This document shows positions 53,471 to 62,936 of a stretch of 64,000 bases of DNA, in pieces. Source of the DNA: an uncultured Limnohabitans sp. (GTDB lineage: Bacteria; Pseudomonadota; Gammaproteobacteria; Burkholderiales; Burkholderiaceae_C); NCBI GenBank assembly GCA_937928195.1, contig CALEYZ010000022.1, positions 1 through 64,000 of the forward strand, in the 5' to 3' direction. The notes below the pieces were generated by a model that saw nothing but the letters and a program-made list of their open reading frames with translations, made no database searches and had not been told where the DNA came from. The first letter of the stretch is position 1. Every line of letters begins with the position of its first letter. The position numbers and the translations under genes were made by a program.

Positions 53471-54952
53471 ATGAACTTCGAATTTAAAACTCTCTCACTG
53501 GCAGCCGCTGCCAAAACATCCACGGACACCTTGATTGTCCTCATTTCTAACCAATTTAAGGCAGGTAAAGACCCACTTTCTGCACTGATTGAAAAAGCCA
53601 TCAAGGCCAAAGACCTCTCAACAAAGACCGGGCAGGCTTTGCATGCCTACGATGTTTCAGGCGTAGCTGCTGGCAAACTCATGATATTGGGAGTGGGCGA
53701 GGGTCAAGCCGCTGACATTAAAACAGCCCTGTCTGGCGTCACAGGCCTGCTGAAAGCTGCTAACACAGCCAATGTGATGGTTTTGTTTGCCGACAGCTCA
53801 AGCCCGCAAAGCCTCCAAGCGGCCATGCTGGCACTTGCCGATGGCACCTACACATACAGCACGACCAAATCTAAGCCTGTGCCCCGTCATTTGAGTCATG
53901 TTCAGTTGGGCGTCACAACCGTCACCGCCGACCTGAAACAGGCCTACACCGCCAGTGTCGCCATGGTGCAAGGCATTGAATTTGCCAAAGAGTGGGCGAA
54001 TCGTCCTGCCAATCACGCAACGCCCACCATGCTTGGCAAAACCGCGCAAGCCTTGGCAAAGTCTTCGGGCATGTCATGTGAGGTGCTGGGACCCAAAGAG
54101 GTCGCCAAATTGGGAATGGGCTCGTTCATGTCCGTGGCGCAGGGCTCTGCAGAGCCATTGCGTTTCATTGTCCTGAAATACCAAGGCGCGGCCAAAACGG
54201 AGGCGCCCACAGTCTTGGTTGGCAAAGGCATTACTTTTGACACGGGGGGGATTTCGATCAAACCTGCCGCAGAAATGGACGAGATGAAATTTGACATGGG
54301 TGGGGCTGCCAGTGTTCTGGGCGTGTTCAAATCTCTCAGCGTTTTGAAGCCTGCCGTCAATGTGATTGGTCTGATTCCTGCCTGCGAAAACATGCCCGAC
54401 GGTTTGGCAGTCAAACCAGGGGATGTGGTCACCAGCATGAGCGGTCAAACGATTGAAATTTTGAACACCGATGCAGAAGGTCGCTTGATCTTGTGCGATG
54501 CATTAACCTATGCTGAGCGTTTCAAGCCCAAAGCTGTGATTGACATTGCGACCCTGACGGGGGCCTGTGTGATTGCCCTCGGTGCTGTTCGATCCGGTAT
54601 GTTTGCCACAGAAGATGGTCTTGCGGATGCATTGCACAAGGCGGGAAAAGACGCCATGGACTTGTGCTGGAGAATGCCTCTGGATGAGGAATATGCCGAT
54701 GCATTGAAGAGTAACTTTGCCGATGTTGCCAATGTCGGCGGCCGTGCTGGCGGTGCTATCACAGCTGCCAAATTCTTGCACCGATTCACCAAAAAGTACG
54801 CATGGGCCCATTTGGACATTGCTGGGACCGCATGGAAGGGCGGTGCGGCCAAAGGCGCGACAGGGCGTCCTGTCGGATTGTTACTCCATTATTTGTTGGC
54901 GCAACAAGTCGCAGCAAGCAAGGTCAAGTCGGGCAAGGCCCCAAAGGCTTGA
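53471..54952 (+). CDS. pepA: Cytosol aminopeptidase (leucyl aminopeptidase)
   Basis: The two-metal M17 peptidase has 493 residues. The family signature NTDAEGRLILCDALTYA (about 343-359), VLVGKGITFDTGGISIKP and GGAASVLG are present. The ATG at 53471 begins MNFEFKTLSLAAA, matching Burkholderiales homologues. The neighbour holC follows by 21 bp, as in many proteobacteria. Confidence 0.95.
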   Translation: MNFEFKTLSLAAAAKTSTDTLIVLISNQFKAGKDPLSALIEKAIKAKDLSTKTGQALHAYDVSGVAAGKLMILGVGEGQAADIKTALSGVTGLLKAANTANVMVLFADSSSPQSLQAAMLALADGTYTYSTTKSKPVPRHLSHVQLGVTTVTADLKQAYTASVAMVQGIEFAKEWANRPANHATPTMLGKTAQALAKSSGMSCEVLGPKEVAKLGMGSFMSVAQGSAEPLRFIVLKYQGAAKTEAPTVLVGKGITFDTGGISIKPAAEMDEMKFDMGGAASVLGVFKSLSVLKPAVNVIGLIPACENMPDGLAVKPGDVVTSMSGQTIEILNTDAEGRLILCDALTYAERFKPKAVIDIATLTGACVIALGAVRSGMFATEDGLADALHKAGKDAMDLCWRMPLDEEYADALKSNFADVANVGGRAGGAITAAKFLHRFTKKYAWAHLDIAGTAWKGGAAKGATGRPVGLLLHYLLAQQVAASKVKSGKAPKA

Positions 54953-54973
54953 AGAAGTTTGTGAGTTCAGTGA

Positions 54974-55417
54974 ATGACCCAGGTTGATTTCCACTTCAAT
55001 GCACCAGACAAGTGGCTCTATGTGAGCCGTTTGCTGCGCAAAGCCAATTCTCAAGGGAAACGGGTGGCGGTTTGGTGCGATGTTCAAACTGCTGAGCGTT
55101 TGAATCAATCTTTGTGGCAACTGGGTGCCACCGACTTTGTATCCCATTGCTTGCTCAGTGAGCCGGCCAACAGGATCAATCAGTCCAGCATTGTCATTTC
55201 TGAAGATTGGATGGCTTTGCGCCAATTGGACGGCATGGATGTTTATTTAAATTTGAACAATTCTGTGCCGGCAGAAATGGACCAACTGCCCCGATTGATC
55301 GAGGTTGTTGGCCCCGATGAGAATGACAAGGTCAGTGCACGACAGCGTTGGAAGCGCTACAGCGATTTGGGATTCAACATCAATCGCTACGATTTGACCA
55401 CCGCCAGTGCTGCTTGA
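54974..55417 (+). CDS. holC: DNA polymerase III subunit chi
   Basis: HolC links the clamp loader to single-stranded DNA-binding protein. The 147-residue protein begins MTQVDFHFNAPDKWLYVSRLLRKA and includes RVAVWCDVQTAERL, LDWM-like (EDWMALRQL) and a C-terminal RWKRYSDLGFNI, all typical of HolC. It is encoded after pepA. Confidence 0.93.
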   Translation: MTQVDFHFNAPDKWLYVSRLLRKANSQGKRVAVWCDVQTAERLNQSLWQLGATDFVSHCLLSEPANRINQSSIVISEDWMALRQLDGMDVYLNLNNSVPAEMDQLPRLIEVVGPDENDKVSARQRWKRYSDLGFNINRYDLTTASAA

Positions 55418-55465
55418 GCCTTGTTTTTTTATGAAAAAAAGTGCCTTAATCCATGAAAAGCCTCT

Positions 55466-55493
55466 TTGACACAACACAAAATTGCGTTATTGT
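55466..55493 (+). promoter_or_regulatory. Probable sigma-70 promoter of the branched-chain amino acid binding-protein gene
   Basis: TTGACA (55466-55471) and TATTGT (55488-55493) are separated by 16 bases. Just downstream, TGCTT(501-505)/AAGCA(511-515) and GATTG(506-510)/CAATC(518-522) overlap as inverted repeats in the 5' leader, and GGAG (55532-55535) is the ribosome-binding site, six bases before the ATG at 55542. Confidence 0.6.
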
Positions 55494-55541
55494 TGGGTCT
55501 TGCTTGATTGAAGCAAAACAATCTTAATTTCGGAGCTTTGA

Positions 55542-56708
55542 ATGAACTTGTCTTCCCTTAAGACCCCTTTGACAGCCGTTGCGGTGGCCGCGGTTGCCTT
55601 GACCCTTGTTGCCTGCGGCAAAAAAGGTGGCGATGACGCTCAGGTCATCAAAATTGGCCACGTTGGCCCTACCAGCGGTGCCATTGCCCACTTGGGTAAG
55701 GACAATGAGAACGGCGCCAAAATGGCCGTTGAAGAATTGAACGCAGCTGGTTTGAAAATCGGCGACAAAGTTGTCAAGTTCGAATTGTTGGCTGAGGACG
55801 ACGCTGCTGATCCCAAACAAGGTACAGCCGCTGCTCAAAAATTGGTCGATGCCAAAGTGCAAGGCGTGATCGGTCACCTCAATTCTGGTACCACGATTCC
55901 AGCCTCACAGTTGTACAACGCTGCTGGCATTCCCCAAATTTCTCCCTCTGCCACCAATCCTAAGTACACCCGCCAAGGTTACGCCGGTGCGTTCCGCGTT
56001 GTGGCTGACGACGTGCACCTGGGTGGCACATTGGGCAAGTACGCTGTTGAAACACTCAAGGGCAAAAACATTGCTGTGATCGATGACCGTACAGCTTACG
56101 GTCAAGGCGTGGCTGAAGAATTCGAAAAAGCAGTGAAAGCTGCTGGTGGCAACTTGGTTGGCCACGAGTTCACAACCGACAAAGCCTCCGATTTCAACTC
56201 CATCCTCACCACACTCAAAGGCAAAAAGCCTGACGTCGTGTTCTTCGGTGGTATGGACGCGGTTGCGGGCCCTATGCTCAAGCAAATGAAACAATTGGGC
56301 ATCAACGCCAAGTTCATGGGTGGCGACGGCATCTGCACTTCCGAATTGGCCAAATTGGCTGCTGAAGGCATGGCCGATGACAGCGTGTTCTGCGCTGAAG
56401 CCGGTGGTGTTGAAGGCGAACAAAAAGCGGGCATGGACAAGTTCCGTGCTGACTTCAAAGCCAAGTTCAACGCCGATGTGCAAGTGTATGCACCCTACGT
56501 TTACGATGCTGTCAAAGTCATGGCTCAAGCCATGGTGACGGCTGGCTCATCTGATCCAGCCAAGTACTTGCCCGCATTGAAAGCGATCAACTACAAAGGT
56601 GTGACAGGCAACATTGCATTTGACGAAAAAGGCGACATCAAAAATGGCGCATTGACTTTGTACACTTACAAAGCCGGCAAGCGCGAGCAAATTGCTGTGG
56701 TTCGTTAA
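55542..56708 (+). CDS. Branched-chain amino acid-type ABC transporter substrate-binding protein
   Basis: The 388-residue lipoprotein has a signal peptide ending in the lipobox LVAC (C24) followed by GKKGGDD. The body is a two-lobed LivJ/LivK-type (periplasmic-binding-protein type 1) domain: IKIGHVGPTSGAIAHLG, NENGAKMAVEELN, SPSATNPKYTRQGY, AVIDDRTAYGQGVAEEF. It probably binds a branched-chain amino acid or related compound. No liv permease or ATPase gene lies nearby, so it is a stand-alone gene with its own good promoter and a strong terminator. Confidence 0.93.
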   Translation: MNLSSLKTPLTAVAVAAVALTLVACGKKGGDDAQVIKIGHVGPTSGAIAHLGKDNENGAKMAVEELNAAGLKIGDKVVKFELLAEDDAADPKQGTAAAQKLVDAKVQGVIGHLNSGTTIPASQLYNAAGIPQISPSATNPKYTRQGYAGAFRVVADDVHLGGTLGKYAVETLKGKNIAVIDDRTAYGQGVAEEFEKAVKAAGGNLVGHEFTTDKASDFNSILTTLKGKKPDVVFFGGMDAVAGPMLKQMKQLGINAKFMGGDGICTSELAKLAAEGMADDSVFCAEAGGVEGEQKAGMDKFRADFKAKFNADVQVYAPYVYDAVKVMAQAMVTAGSSDPAKYLPALKAINYKGVTGNIAFDEKGDIKNGALTLYTYKAGKREQIAVVR

Positions 56709-56754
56709 TCCACCCCTGCAATCCAAATCGAATGGGCCCTCGGGCCCACTCTGA

Positions 56755-56781
56755 AGCCCCGATTAAGTCGGGGCTTTTTTT
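56755..56781 (+). terminator. Intrinsic terminator of the branched-chain amino acid binding-protein gene
   Basis: An eight-base stem AGCCCCGA/TCGGGGCT (56755-56762 with 56768-56775) with a TTAAG loop is followed by six to seven T residues. A GC-rich inverted repeat TGGGCCC/GGGCCCA (56733-56748) precedes it. The direction suits the upstream gene on the plus strand only. Confidence 0.93.
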
Positions 56782-56799
56782 ATGCACGTTTTTTTTGAC

Positions 56800-58830
56800 T
56801 TAAGCCAGACCGCGCTTTGTCAGAAGAGGTGTGACCGTGGGCGCACGCCCTCTAAAGGCAATGTACGCACTCATGGGGTCTTGTCGATTGCCGGCAGCGT
56901 AAATGTGCTCATACAGTTTTTGCGCAGGTTCAGCTGCAAATAAATCACCTGCTTCTAAAAAGGCATCAAACCCATCGGCGTCAAGGACTTCAGCCCACAT
57001 GTAAACGTAATAGGCAGATGCGTAGCTGTTGGATGAAAACAAGTGTGAGAAGTGTGGCAAGCGATGACGCATACCAATGGCGGGCGGCATGTCAATGGAC
57101 TTCAAGGTGTCGGCCTCAAATTTTTTGAAATCTAGGCTGTCCAACTCTGTGGTTTCGTGAAGTGCCAAATCAACCAGGGCGGACGAGACATACTCTACCG
57201 TGGTGAAGCCTTGGTTGAAGGTTTGTGCGTCCAAGATCTTTTGAATCAATGCGTCGGGCATGGGCTGCCCGGTCTCAGCATGCAGTGCAAACTGCTTCAA
57301 TATTTGCGGTTGCATCAACCAGTTTTCGTAGACCTGCGAAGGAAACTCTACAAAGTCACGCAAAACACTGGTACCCGACAGTCGAGGAAACCGAACCTGT
57401 GACAACAGGCCGTGCAAACCATGGCCAAACTCATGGAACAAAGTGCGGGCGTCGTCTAAGCTCAAAAGTGTTGCTTGACCCGCGGGTGCTTGCGAGAAAT
57501 TATTGTTGTTGACCACAATAGGACGCACAGGCGTTGTCAAATGCATCGGATCGCGGTAGGTGCTCATCCAAGCACCCGATCGCTTGGTGCTTCTGGCAAA
57601 GTTATCGCTTAAGAAGAGCCCAACGTGTTGGCCATGCCGGTCCGTGACCTCCCAACCCGTCACAGTTTCATGGTACTTCTCAATGTCCTTGACCTCTTTA
57701 AAGTTCACACCAAAGAGCTTGTGCGCCACATGAAACATGGCCGCCATGAGTTGATGCAGTTGCAGATAGGGCTTGATTTCAGCTTCGTTTAAATCGTATT
57801 TTTCTTTGCGAACACGCTCAGTCCAGTAATGCCAATCCCAAGCTTGAAGGTCTTCTAAGCCTGAAAGTTGTTGCAAGTCTTCGCGCTCCTGAAGCGCTTT
57901 CAAGCGGGCAGGGGCCCAGACGCGTGTGAGCAGATCGCGTGCTTGCTTGGCACTGCCTGCCATGGTGTCAGCCAAGGCATATTCAGAGAAGTCTTTGTAA
58001 CCCAGCAAGCGCGCTTGCGCCAAACGCAGTTGAAGGATTTCTTTCATGATGGGCTCGTTGTTGTGAGGCCCTTTGTTCTCACCGCGTTGACACCATGCCG
58101 TCCACATGGTTTGTCTCAGGTCCCTGCGATCAGAGAAGGTCATGAAGGGGGTGAGAGAGGAACGTGACAGGGTGAACGCGTGTGCATTGGCTTGGGTCAG
58201 ACCCCGCTCCTTGGCCAATTGTTTGGCTGCACTTCGGACAAATTCAGGGAGTCCTGAGAGTTCATCTTCGCTTGTCAACGTCAGGCAAAACGCCGATTCA
58301 TCTGCCAGCACATTTTGTGAAAAAGTGGTGAAGAGCGTTGCTAATTTTTCTGCATTCTGAGCAAACGCTTGTCGGTCTTCGGCTTTGAGTTTGGCGCCTG
58401 CCCTTACAAAATCCAAATGGTATCGCTGAAGCAAACGTTGACGCTCTGGGTCCAGATGCAAGTTGGCTTGTTGTTGCACAAGAGCCTCAATGCGATCGAA
58501 CAAAGCCGCATTCAAATACAAAGCGGCTGAATGGGCCGCCAATTTGGGGGCCATTTCGCGTTCGATTCGTTGAATTTCAGGAGAACTGTGGGATGCACTG
58601 AGGTTGAAAAACACATTGGATGTTTGATTCAACAATTCGCCACTGGCTTCGAGTGCGATCAAGGTGTTGTCAAAGCTTGCCGGCTCAGGATTGTGTGAAA
58701 TGGCCAAAATTTCAGCTTGATGCTGTTGCAGGCCTTTTTCAAACGCTTCCTCAAAGTGAGCCGCTTTGATCGATTCAAACGGGGGCATGCCGAAGGGTGT
58801 GTGCCATTGTTGTAAGAGAGGATTTGTCAT
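56800..58830 (-). CDS. prlC: Oligopeptidase A (M3 family metallopeptidase)
   Basis: This cytosolic zinc oligopeptidase degrades signal-peptide fragments and small peptides. From the ATG at 58830 it has 676 residues, with HEFGHGLHGLLS as the HExxH zinc site (about residue 465) and the typical C-terminal elements YYVYMWAEVLDADGF and FRGRAPTVTPLL. A slightly upstream ATG (58839) is also in frame. The gene ends convergently with the binding-protein gene and lies divergent from the peptide ABC operon. Confidence 0.94.
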   Translation of the reverse strand: MTNPLLQQWHTPFGMPPFESIKAAHFEEAFEKGLQQHQAEILAISHNPEPASFDNTLIALEASGELLNQTSNVFFNLSASHSSPEIQRIEREMAPKLAAHSAALYLNAALFDRIEALVQQQANLHLDPERQRLLQRYHLDFVRAGAKLKAEDRQAFAQNAEKLATLFTTFSQNVLADESAFCLTLTSEDELSGLPEFVRSAAKQLAKERGLTQANAHAFTLSRSSLTPFMTFSDRRDLRQTMWTAWCQRGENKGPHNNEPIMKEILQLRLAQARLLGYKDFSEYALADTMAGSAKQARDLLTRVWAPARLKALQEREDLQQLSGLEDLQAWDWHYWTERVRKEKYDLNEAEIKPYLQLHQLMAAMFHVAHKLFGVNFKEVKDIEKYHETVTGWEVTDRHGQHVGLFLSDNFARSTKRSGAWMSTYRDPMHLTTPVRPIVVNNNNFSQAPAGQATLLSLDDARTLFHEFGHGLHGLLSQVRFPRLSGTSVLRDFVEFPSQVYENWLMQPQILKQFALHAETGQPMPDALIQKILDAQTFNQGFTTVEYVSSALVDLALHETTELDSLDFKKFEADTLKSIDMPPAIGMRHRLPHFSHLFSSNSYASAYYVYMWAEVLDADGFDAFLEAGDLFAAEPAQKLYEHIYAAGNRQDPMSAYIAFRGRAPTVTPLLTKRGLA

Positions 58831-58951
58831 CAGGGTCATGGTGTTTAAAAGCTGAAGTCGTGTGAACTAAGGGTTAACCTGACTGCTCGTGAAAGCCATC
58901 AAAATACCCTTCAAAATTTAAGAAAACAGAGAAGAGGGCATGAATTAGATT

Positions 58952-58972
58952 ATTCTCCAAACTTGGAAGAAT
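58952..58972. promoter_or_regulatory. Inverted repeat upstream of the peptide-type ABC operon
   Basis: ATTCTCCAA and TTGGAAGAAT flank a two-base centre (58952-58960 and 58963-58972; one bulged A). It lies about 34 bases before the start of the first ABC gene and may be an operator or a leader hairpin. A GGTTAACC palindrome occurs near 58870 in the same 176-base gap to prlC. Confidence 0.4.
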
Positions 58973-59006
58973 GGGTGCCCGTGAGGGTGAAATAACCATA
59001 TAGAGG

Positions 59007-60869
59007 ATGTCTGTGGATTTTGTGAAGCGTTTGAATTTGACCGGTCAATGGTCCCTCCAAAGGACCTTGCATTGGGATTGGCCACAGCGATGGATCGGCG
59101 TTGCGCTGTTGTTGAGCGTTCAGCTTGCCTTTGCCAATCCAACACCTGATCCAAAAGCCAATCCAGCGGATCCCGACAAGGTCTTGCGGATTGCCTTTCC
59201 AAGCACGGAAACAGGATTTGATCCTGTCCGCGTCAATGACTTGTATTCCAACACCATCACAGCTGCCATTTTTCAGCCCCTGCTCACGTACGATTGGATG
59301 GCGATGCCAACGCGCATCGTTCCTGATGCCGCAGAGGCCATGCCGGACATTTCTGCCGATGGTAAAACCTACACTTTCAAAGTCAAAAAGGGTTTGTTTT
59401 TCACACCCGATGCCGCTTTCAAAGGCCATCGCCGCGAATTGACGGCACAGGATTTTGTCTTCACGTTGCTCAGGCACGCAGACCCCAAAAACAGAAGCCC
59501 CCAAGTTTCAGATTTTGATGACAAAATTTTTGGTTTTGCAGACTCCCGAAAAAAAGCGGTGGTCAGTGGCAAGTTTGACTATGACCAACGGCATCCCGGC
59601 ATTTATGCGGTAGACCGTTACACCTTGGTCATTCACTTGGTGCAACCTGATCGAAATTTTCTGACCTTGCTGACCAACCCTTTTGCAGGGGCCATGGCGC
59701 GTGAGGTGGTTGACCAATATGGTTTTGAGGGACTGATGGCCAACCCTGTCGGGACGGGCCCCTACATCTTGGATAAATGGGTGCGCGGCTCCAAAATTAT
59801 TTTGAAAGCCAATCCGGAGTACCCAGCATTTGTTTGGAATTTCGAACCGCCTGCCAACAATCCCGTTGAGCTGCGCATTGCCAATCAGATGCAAGGCCGA
59901 CGCATGCCCCAAATTGGCCGAGTTGAAGTCAGCATCATTGAAGAGCCTCAATCCATGTGGCTTGCGTTCAGTGGCAAGGAAATTGATGCTGTCGCCGTGC
60001 CGCCTTCTTTCATTGAGAAGGCATTGACCCCCAAAAATGACTTGCTTCAAACTTGGGTGGCCGAAGGCGTGAACATGTACCGCAGTGTGGAGCCTGACAT
60101 TCGCTACCAATTTTTCAACATGAAGGACCCCATCATTGGGGGCTACACGCCAGAAAAAATCGCTTTGCGTCGGGCCATCATCATGGGCTTTGACGTCGAT
60201 GAAGAGATTCGCGTGATACGCAAAGGGCAGGCCGTCAAAGCCCAACAAATGGTTTCGCCGGTGATTGCCGGTCATGATCCTGCTTACAAGAGTTTGGTCA
60301 AGTTCAGTCCCCTGTCTGCCAATGCGCTGTTAGACCAGTTTGGTTACAAGAAAGACGCCAAAGGCTACCGCTCAATGCCAGATGGCAAGCCACTGGTCTT
60401 CACCATTTATTCATCAACCTCGTCGATTGACCGAGAGCGTGACGAGTTGTGGAAAAAGTCCATGGACCGTTTGGGCATTCGTTTGAAAGTTAAAAAAGAC
60501 AAGTTCCCAGAGATGCTGAAGCAAGGCAAGCAGTGTGCCATTCCATCTTGGGCATTGGGTTGGACAAGGTCCGCAGAGGCCGAGTTTGTGATGAAGTTGT
60601 TGTACTCCAAAACAATTGGCCAGAACAACTACGCTTGCTTCGAAAATGCCGAATACGATGCTTATTTCGAAAAACTCAAAAGACTGCCGGATGGGCCAGA
60701 GCGAGTTCGCGTCTTGCAAAACATGTACCGCTTGATGGAGGTCAATGGCGTTTTAGGTCTGAGCTCTACCGGAATTGCGACAAGGCTCAGTCATCAACGT
60801 TTGGAAGGCTATCGCAAGCACCCCTTGTTGTTGGGCGACTGGATTTACTATGACATTCAAAAACAATAA
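59007..60869 (+). CDS. Peptide-type ABC transporter substrate-binding protein (solute-binding family 5)
   Basis: The 620-residue precursor has a long N-terminal region with a hydrophobic export segment (WIGVALLLSVQLAFANP, about 29-45) and a DppA/OppA-like body (VLRIAFPSTETGFDPVRVNDLYS, SGKEIDAVAVP). It binds oligopeptides or a related ligand. AGAGG (59002-59006) touches the ATG at 59007, which is too close; the in-frame GTG at 59013 (VDFVKR) lies at the right six-base distance and may be the true start. Two permeases and an ATPase follow. Confidence 0.9.
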   Translation: MSVDFVKRLNLTGQWSLQRTLHWDWPQRWIGVALLLSVQLAFANPTPDPKANPADPDKVLRIAFPSTETGFDPVRVNDLYSNTITAAIFQPLLTYDWMAMPTRIVPDAAEAMPDISADGKTYTFKVKKGLFFTPDAAFKGHRRELTAQDFVFTLLRHADPKNRSPQVSDFDDKIFGFADSRKKAVVSGKFDYDQRHPGIYAVDRYTLVIHLVQPDRNFLTLLTNPFAGAMAREVVDQYGFEGLMANPVGTGPYILDKWVRGSKIILKANPEYPAFVWNFEPPANNPVELRIANQMQGRRMPQIGRVEVSIIEEPQSMWLAFSGKEIDAVAVPPSFIEKALTPKNDLLQTWVAEGVNMYRSVEPDIRYQFFNMKDPIIGGYTPEKIALRRAIIMGFDVDEEIRVIRKGQAVKAQQMVSPVIAGHDPAYKSLVKFSPLSANALLDQFGYKKDAKGYRSMPDGKPLVFTIYSSTSSIDRERDELWKKSMDRLGIRLKVKKDKFPEMLKQGKQCAIPSWALGWTRSAEAEFVMKLLYSKTIGQNNYACFENAEYDAYFEKLKRLPDGPERVRVLQNMYRLMEVNGVLGLSSTGIATRLSHQRLEGYRKHPLLLGDWIYYDIQKQ

Positions 60870-60881
60870 AGGAGGCCAGCG

Positions 60882-61820
60882 ATGAGTGCTTATGTCCTGC
60901 GTCGTCTATGGCAAATGATCCCCACCTTGGCGGGCGTGATTTTGTTGGTGTTTTTCCTGTTCAACTGGATTGGCGGTGACCCCGCTTATGTGTTGGCGGG
61001 CTTGTTTTCAAACCAAGAACAAATTGACAGCATTCGCGCGGAATTGGGTTTGGACCAACCGCTGTGGATGCAACTGTGGATTTTTGTCAAACAAGTTGCC
61101 ACCTTCAATTTCGGCAACAGCTGGACCACCGGTGAATCGGTGGCTGATATTTTTGCAACCCGTCTGCCTGCTTCACTGACATTAATGGCCCCCTTGTTGC
61201 TCATTGAAACCGTCATCGCTTTGGTGTTGGCTGTTGGACTGGCATGGGTGCGGGGTTCATCGGTTGACCGAGGAACCATGGTCGTTTTCACAGCCTTGAT
61301 GTCCGTCAGCATTTTGGTTTTCATCATTTTAGGTCAGTACATTCTGGCTTACCGATTGGGCTGGTTTCCAGTGCAGGGCTGGAGTGACAATTACTGGAAG
61401 AACCTCAGTACCTATGCACCATTGCCCATTTTGCTGGGCTTGCTGGTGAGCATTGCACCCAATACGCGTTTGTTCAGAAGTTTTGTGCTGGACGAAGTTG
61501 ATCAAGACTATGTCAGAACGGCACGTGCAAAAGGGCTGTCCGAACCGAGAGTGATGTTCATTCACGTGTTGCGCAATGCACTGATTCCGGTCATTACCTT
61601 TGTCATTTCCAACTTGCCTGGCTTGTTGCTGGGCGCCTTCTTGTTGGAACGTTTTTTTGGCATCCCAGGTGTGGGCCGCGAAATCATTCTGGCGGTTGAG
61701 CGCAGTGACTTTCCCGTGATCAAGGCGGTCACTATTTATGTCGCCATGGCCACCATGATTTTTAACTTGATTGGCGATGTGTTGTACCGTTTCACTGACC
61801 CACGTGTTCAATTGCGTTGA
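60882..61820 (+). CDS. Peptide-type ABC transporter permease (DppB-like)
   Basis: The 312-residue membrane protein has about six hydrophobic helices, the N-terminal RLWQMIPTLAGVILLVFFLF and the EAA-type loop RTARAKGLSEPRVMFIHVLRN near residue 220. An AAAGGAGG site about ten bases before the ATG gives efficient initiation. It is the first permease of the operon. Confidence 0.93.
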   Translation: MSAYVLRRLWQMIPTLAGVILLVFFLFNWIGGDPAYVLAGLFSNQEQIDSIRAELGLDQPLWMQLWIFVKQVATFNFGNSWTTGESVADIFATRLPASLTLMAPLLLIETVIALVLAVGLAWVRGSSVDRGTMVVFTALMSVSILVFIILGQYILAYRLGWFPVQGWSDNYWKNLSTYAPLPILLGLLVSIAPNTRLFRSFVLDEVDQDYVRTARAKGLSEPRVMFIHVLRNALIPVITFVISNLPGLLLGAFLLERFFGIPGVGREIILAVERSDFPVIKAVTIYVAMATMIFNLIGDVLYRFTDPRVQLR

Positions 61821-61847
61821 TTCAATACTGAATCATTTTTTCATGAC

Positions 61848-62909
61848 ATGATGCAAACAACTATTTCATCTCCTGCGAATGTGCCTTCTGTTGCCTCGAG
61901 TGAAGGTGCATGGGCTTTGGCCTGGCGCAGGTTCAAATCAGACCGTGTGGGTGTATGGAGTGGCGTCACTGTCATTTTCAGTTTGATGCTGGTGTTGTCA
62001 ACATTGCTGGGCTCCGTCGCATCCGATTGGGAAAAAGAGGTGGCCATCAGTCACGCGCCGCCTTCGTGGGCGGTGGGAGATTTGCAAGCAAGCTCTGATG
62101 CCAAAGCGGTACCTGAAGTCGTTTTCTATGAGCCTACGCCCACAGATGTTGTCGATCCAATCGCATCGGAATGGGCGTTGGCACAAAAGGCAGTCAAACC
62201 TGTTGGCAATCAAGTCAATGCACTGGCCACAAGCTTGCCCATGGGGTCGGACAAATGGGGCAGGGATGTCTTGTCAAAAACCATCAAAGGCGCAGAGACC
62301 AGTATTTTGGTGGGCTTGGCTGCGGCGCTGATGGCGACGCTGCTGGGATCCGTGCTGGGCGCTGTGTCAGGTTGGTATGGCGGGTTGGTCGATGATTTGA
62401 GCAACTGGCTGTACAACGTTTTTCATTCCATTCCAGGCATATTGTTAATCTTGGCCATCGCCGCGGTGTTGAACACCAAGGGCAGCGTGGCGGTCGTCAT
62501 CATTTTGGGGACGACGGGCTGGACCGGGACTTACCGTTTGATGCGGGGTGAGTACCTGAAGCATCGCAATCGAGATTACGTCCGCGCTGCAGATGCCATT
62601 GGTGCGTCTCACAGTCGACGCATGTTCGTTCACATCTTGCCCAATGTCAGTCACGTCATCTTGGTTCAGTTTTCTTTGTTAACTGTCTCTTGCATCAAGG
62701 CTGAAGTGATTCTGTCGTTCCTCGGATTTGGCGTACCAGTTGACGGCGTATCTTGGGGAACCATGCTGACGGAAGCGCAAAACGACCTGTTGGTTGGCAA
62801 GTGGTGGCAGTTGTTGTCTGCAACTTTGGCCATGTCGATTTTTGTCACAGCGCTATCTCTGTTGACCGATTCATTGCGCGATGCTTTGGATCCCAAAGTG
62901 ATTCATTGA
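61848..62909 (+). CDS. Peptide-type ABC transporter permease (DppC/YejE-like)
   Basis: The 353-residue permease has an N-terminal helix (SGVTVIFSLMLVLSTLLGS), an extended periplasmic loop of about 100 residues (containing GSDKWGRDVLS) and four to five further helices. The EAA-type loop VRAADAIGASHSRRMFVHILPN is near residue 245. It pairs with the DppB-like permease. The gene starts 27 bp after the previous one. Confidence 0.93.
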   Translation: MMQTTISSPANVPSVASSEGAWALAWRRFKSDRVGVWSGVTVIFSLMLVLSTLLGSVASDWEKEVAISHAPPSWAVGDLQASSDAKAVPEVVFYEPTPTDVVDPIASEWALAQKAVKPVGNQVNALATSLPMGSDKWGRDVLSKTIKGAETSILVGLAAALMATLLGSVLGAVSGWYGGLVDDLSNWLYNVFHSIPGILLILAIAAVLNTKGSVAVVIILGTTGWTGTYRLMRGEYLKHRNRDYVRAADAIGASHSRRMFVHILPNVSHVILVQFSLLTVSCIKAEVILSFLGFGVPVDGVSWGTMLTEAQNDLLVGKWWQLLSATLAMSIFVTALSLLTDSLRDALDPKVIH

Positions 62910-62936
62910 TTAGATTCTAAAAAACAATTTTGCAGC

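Noticed and set aside
56733..56748. TGGGCCC/GGGCCCA inverted repeat as a separate regulatory element
   Set aside because: It lies just before the intrinsic terminator and is best read as part of the same 3' untranslated structure.
59508..60275. A 255-codon frame antisense to the peptide-binding-protein gene
   Set aside because: It is opposite a clear family-5 binding-protein gene and shows no ribosome-binding site or domain of its own.
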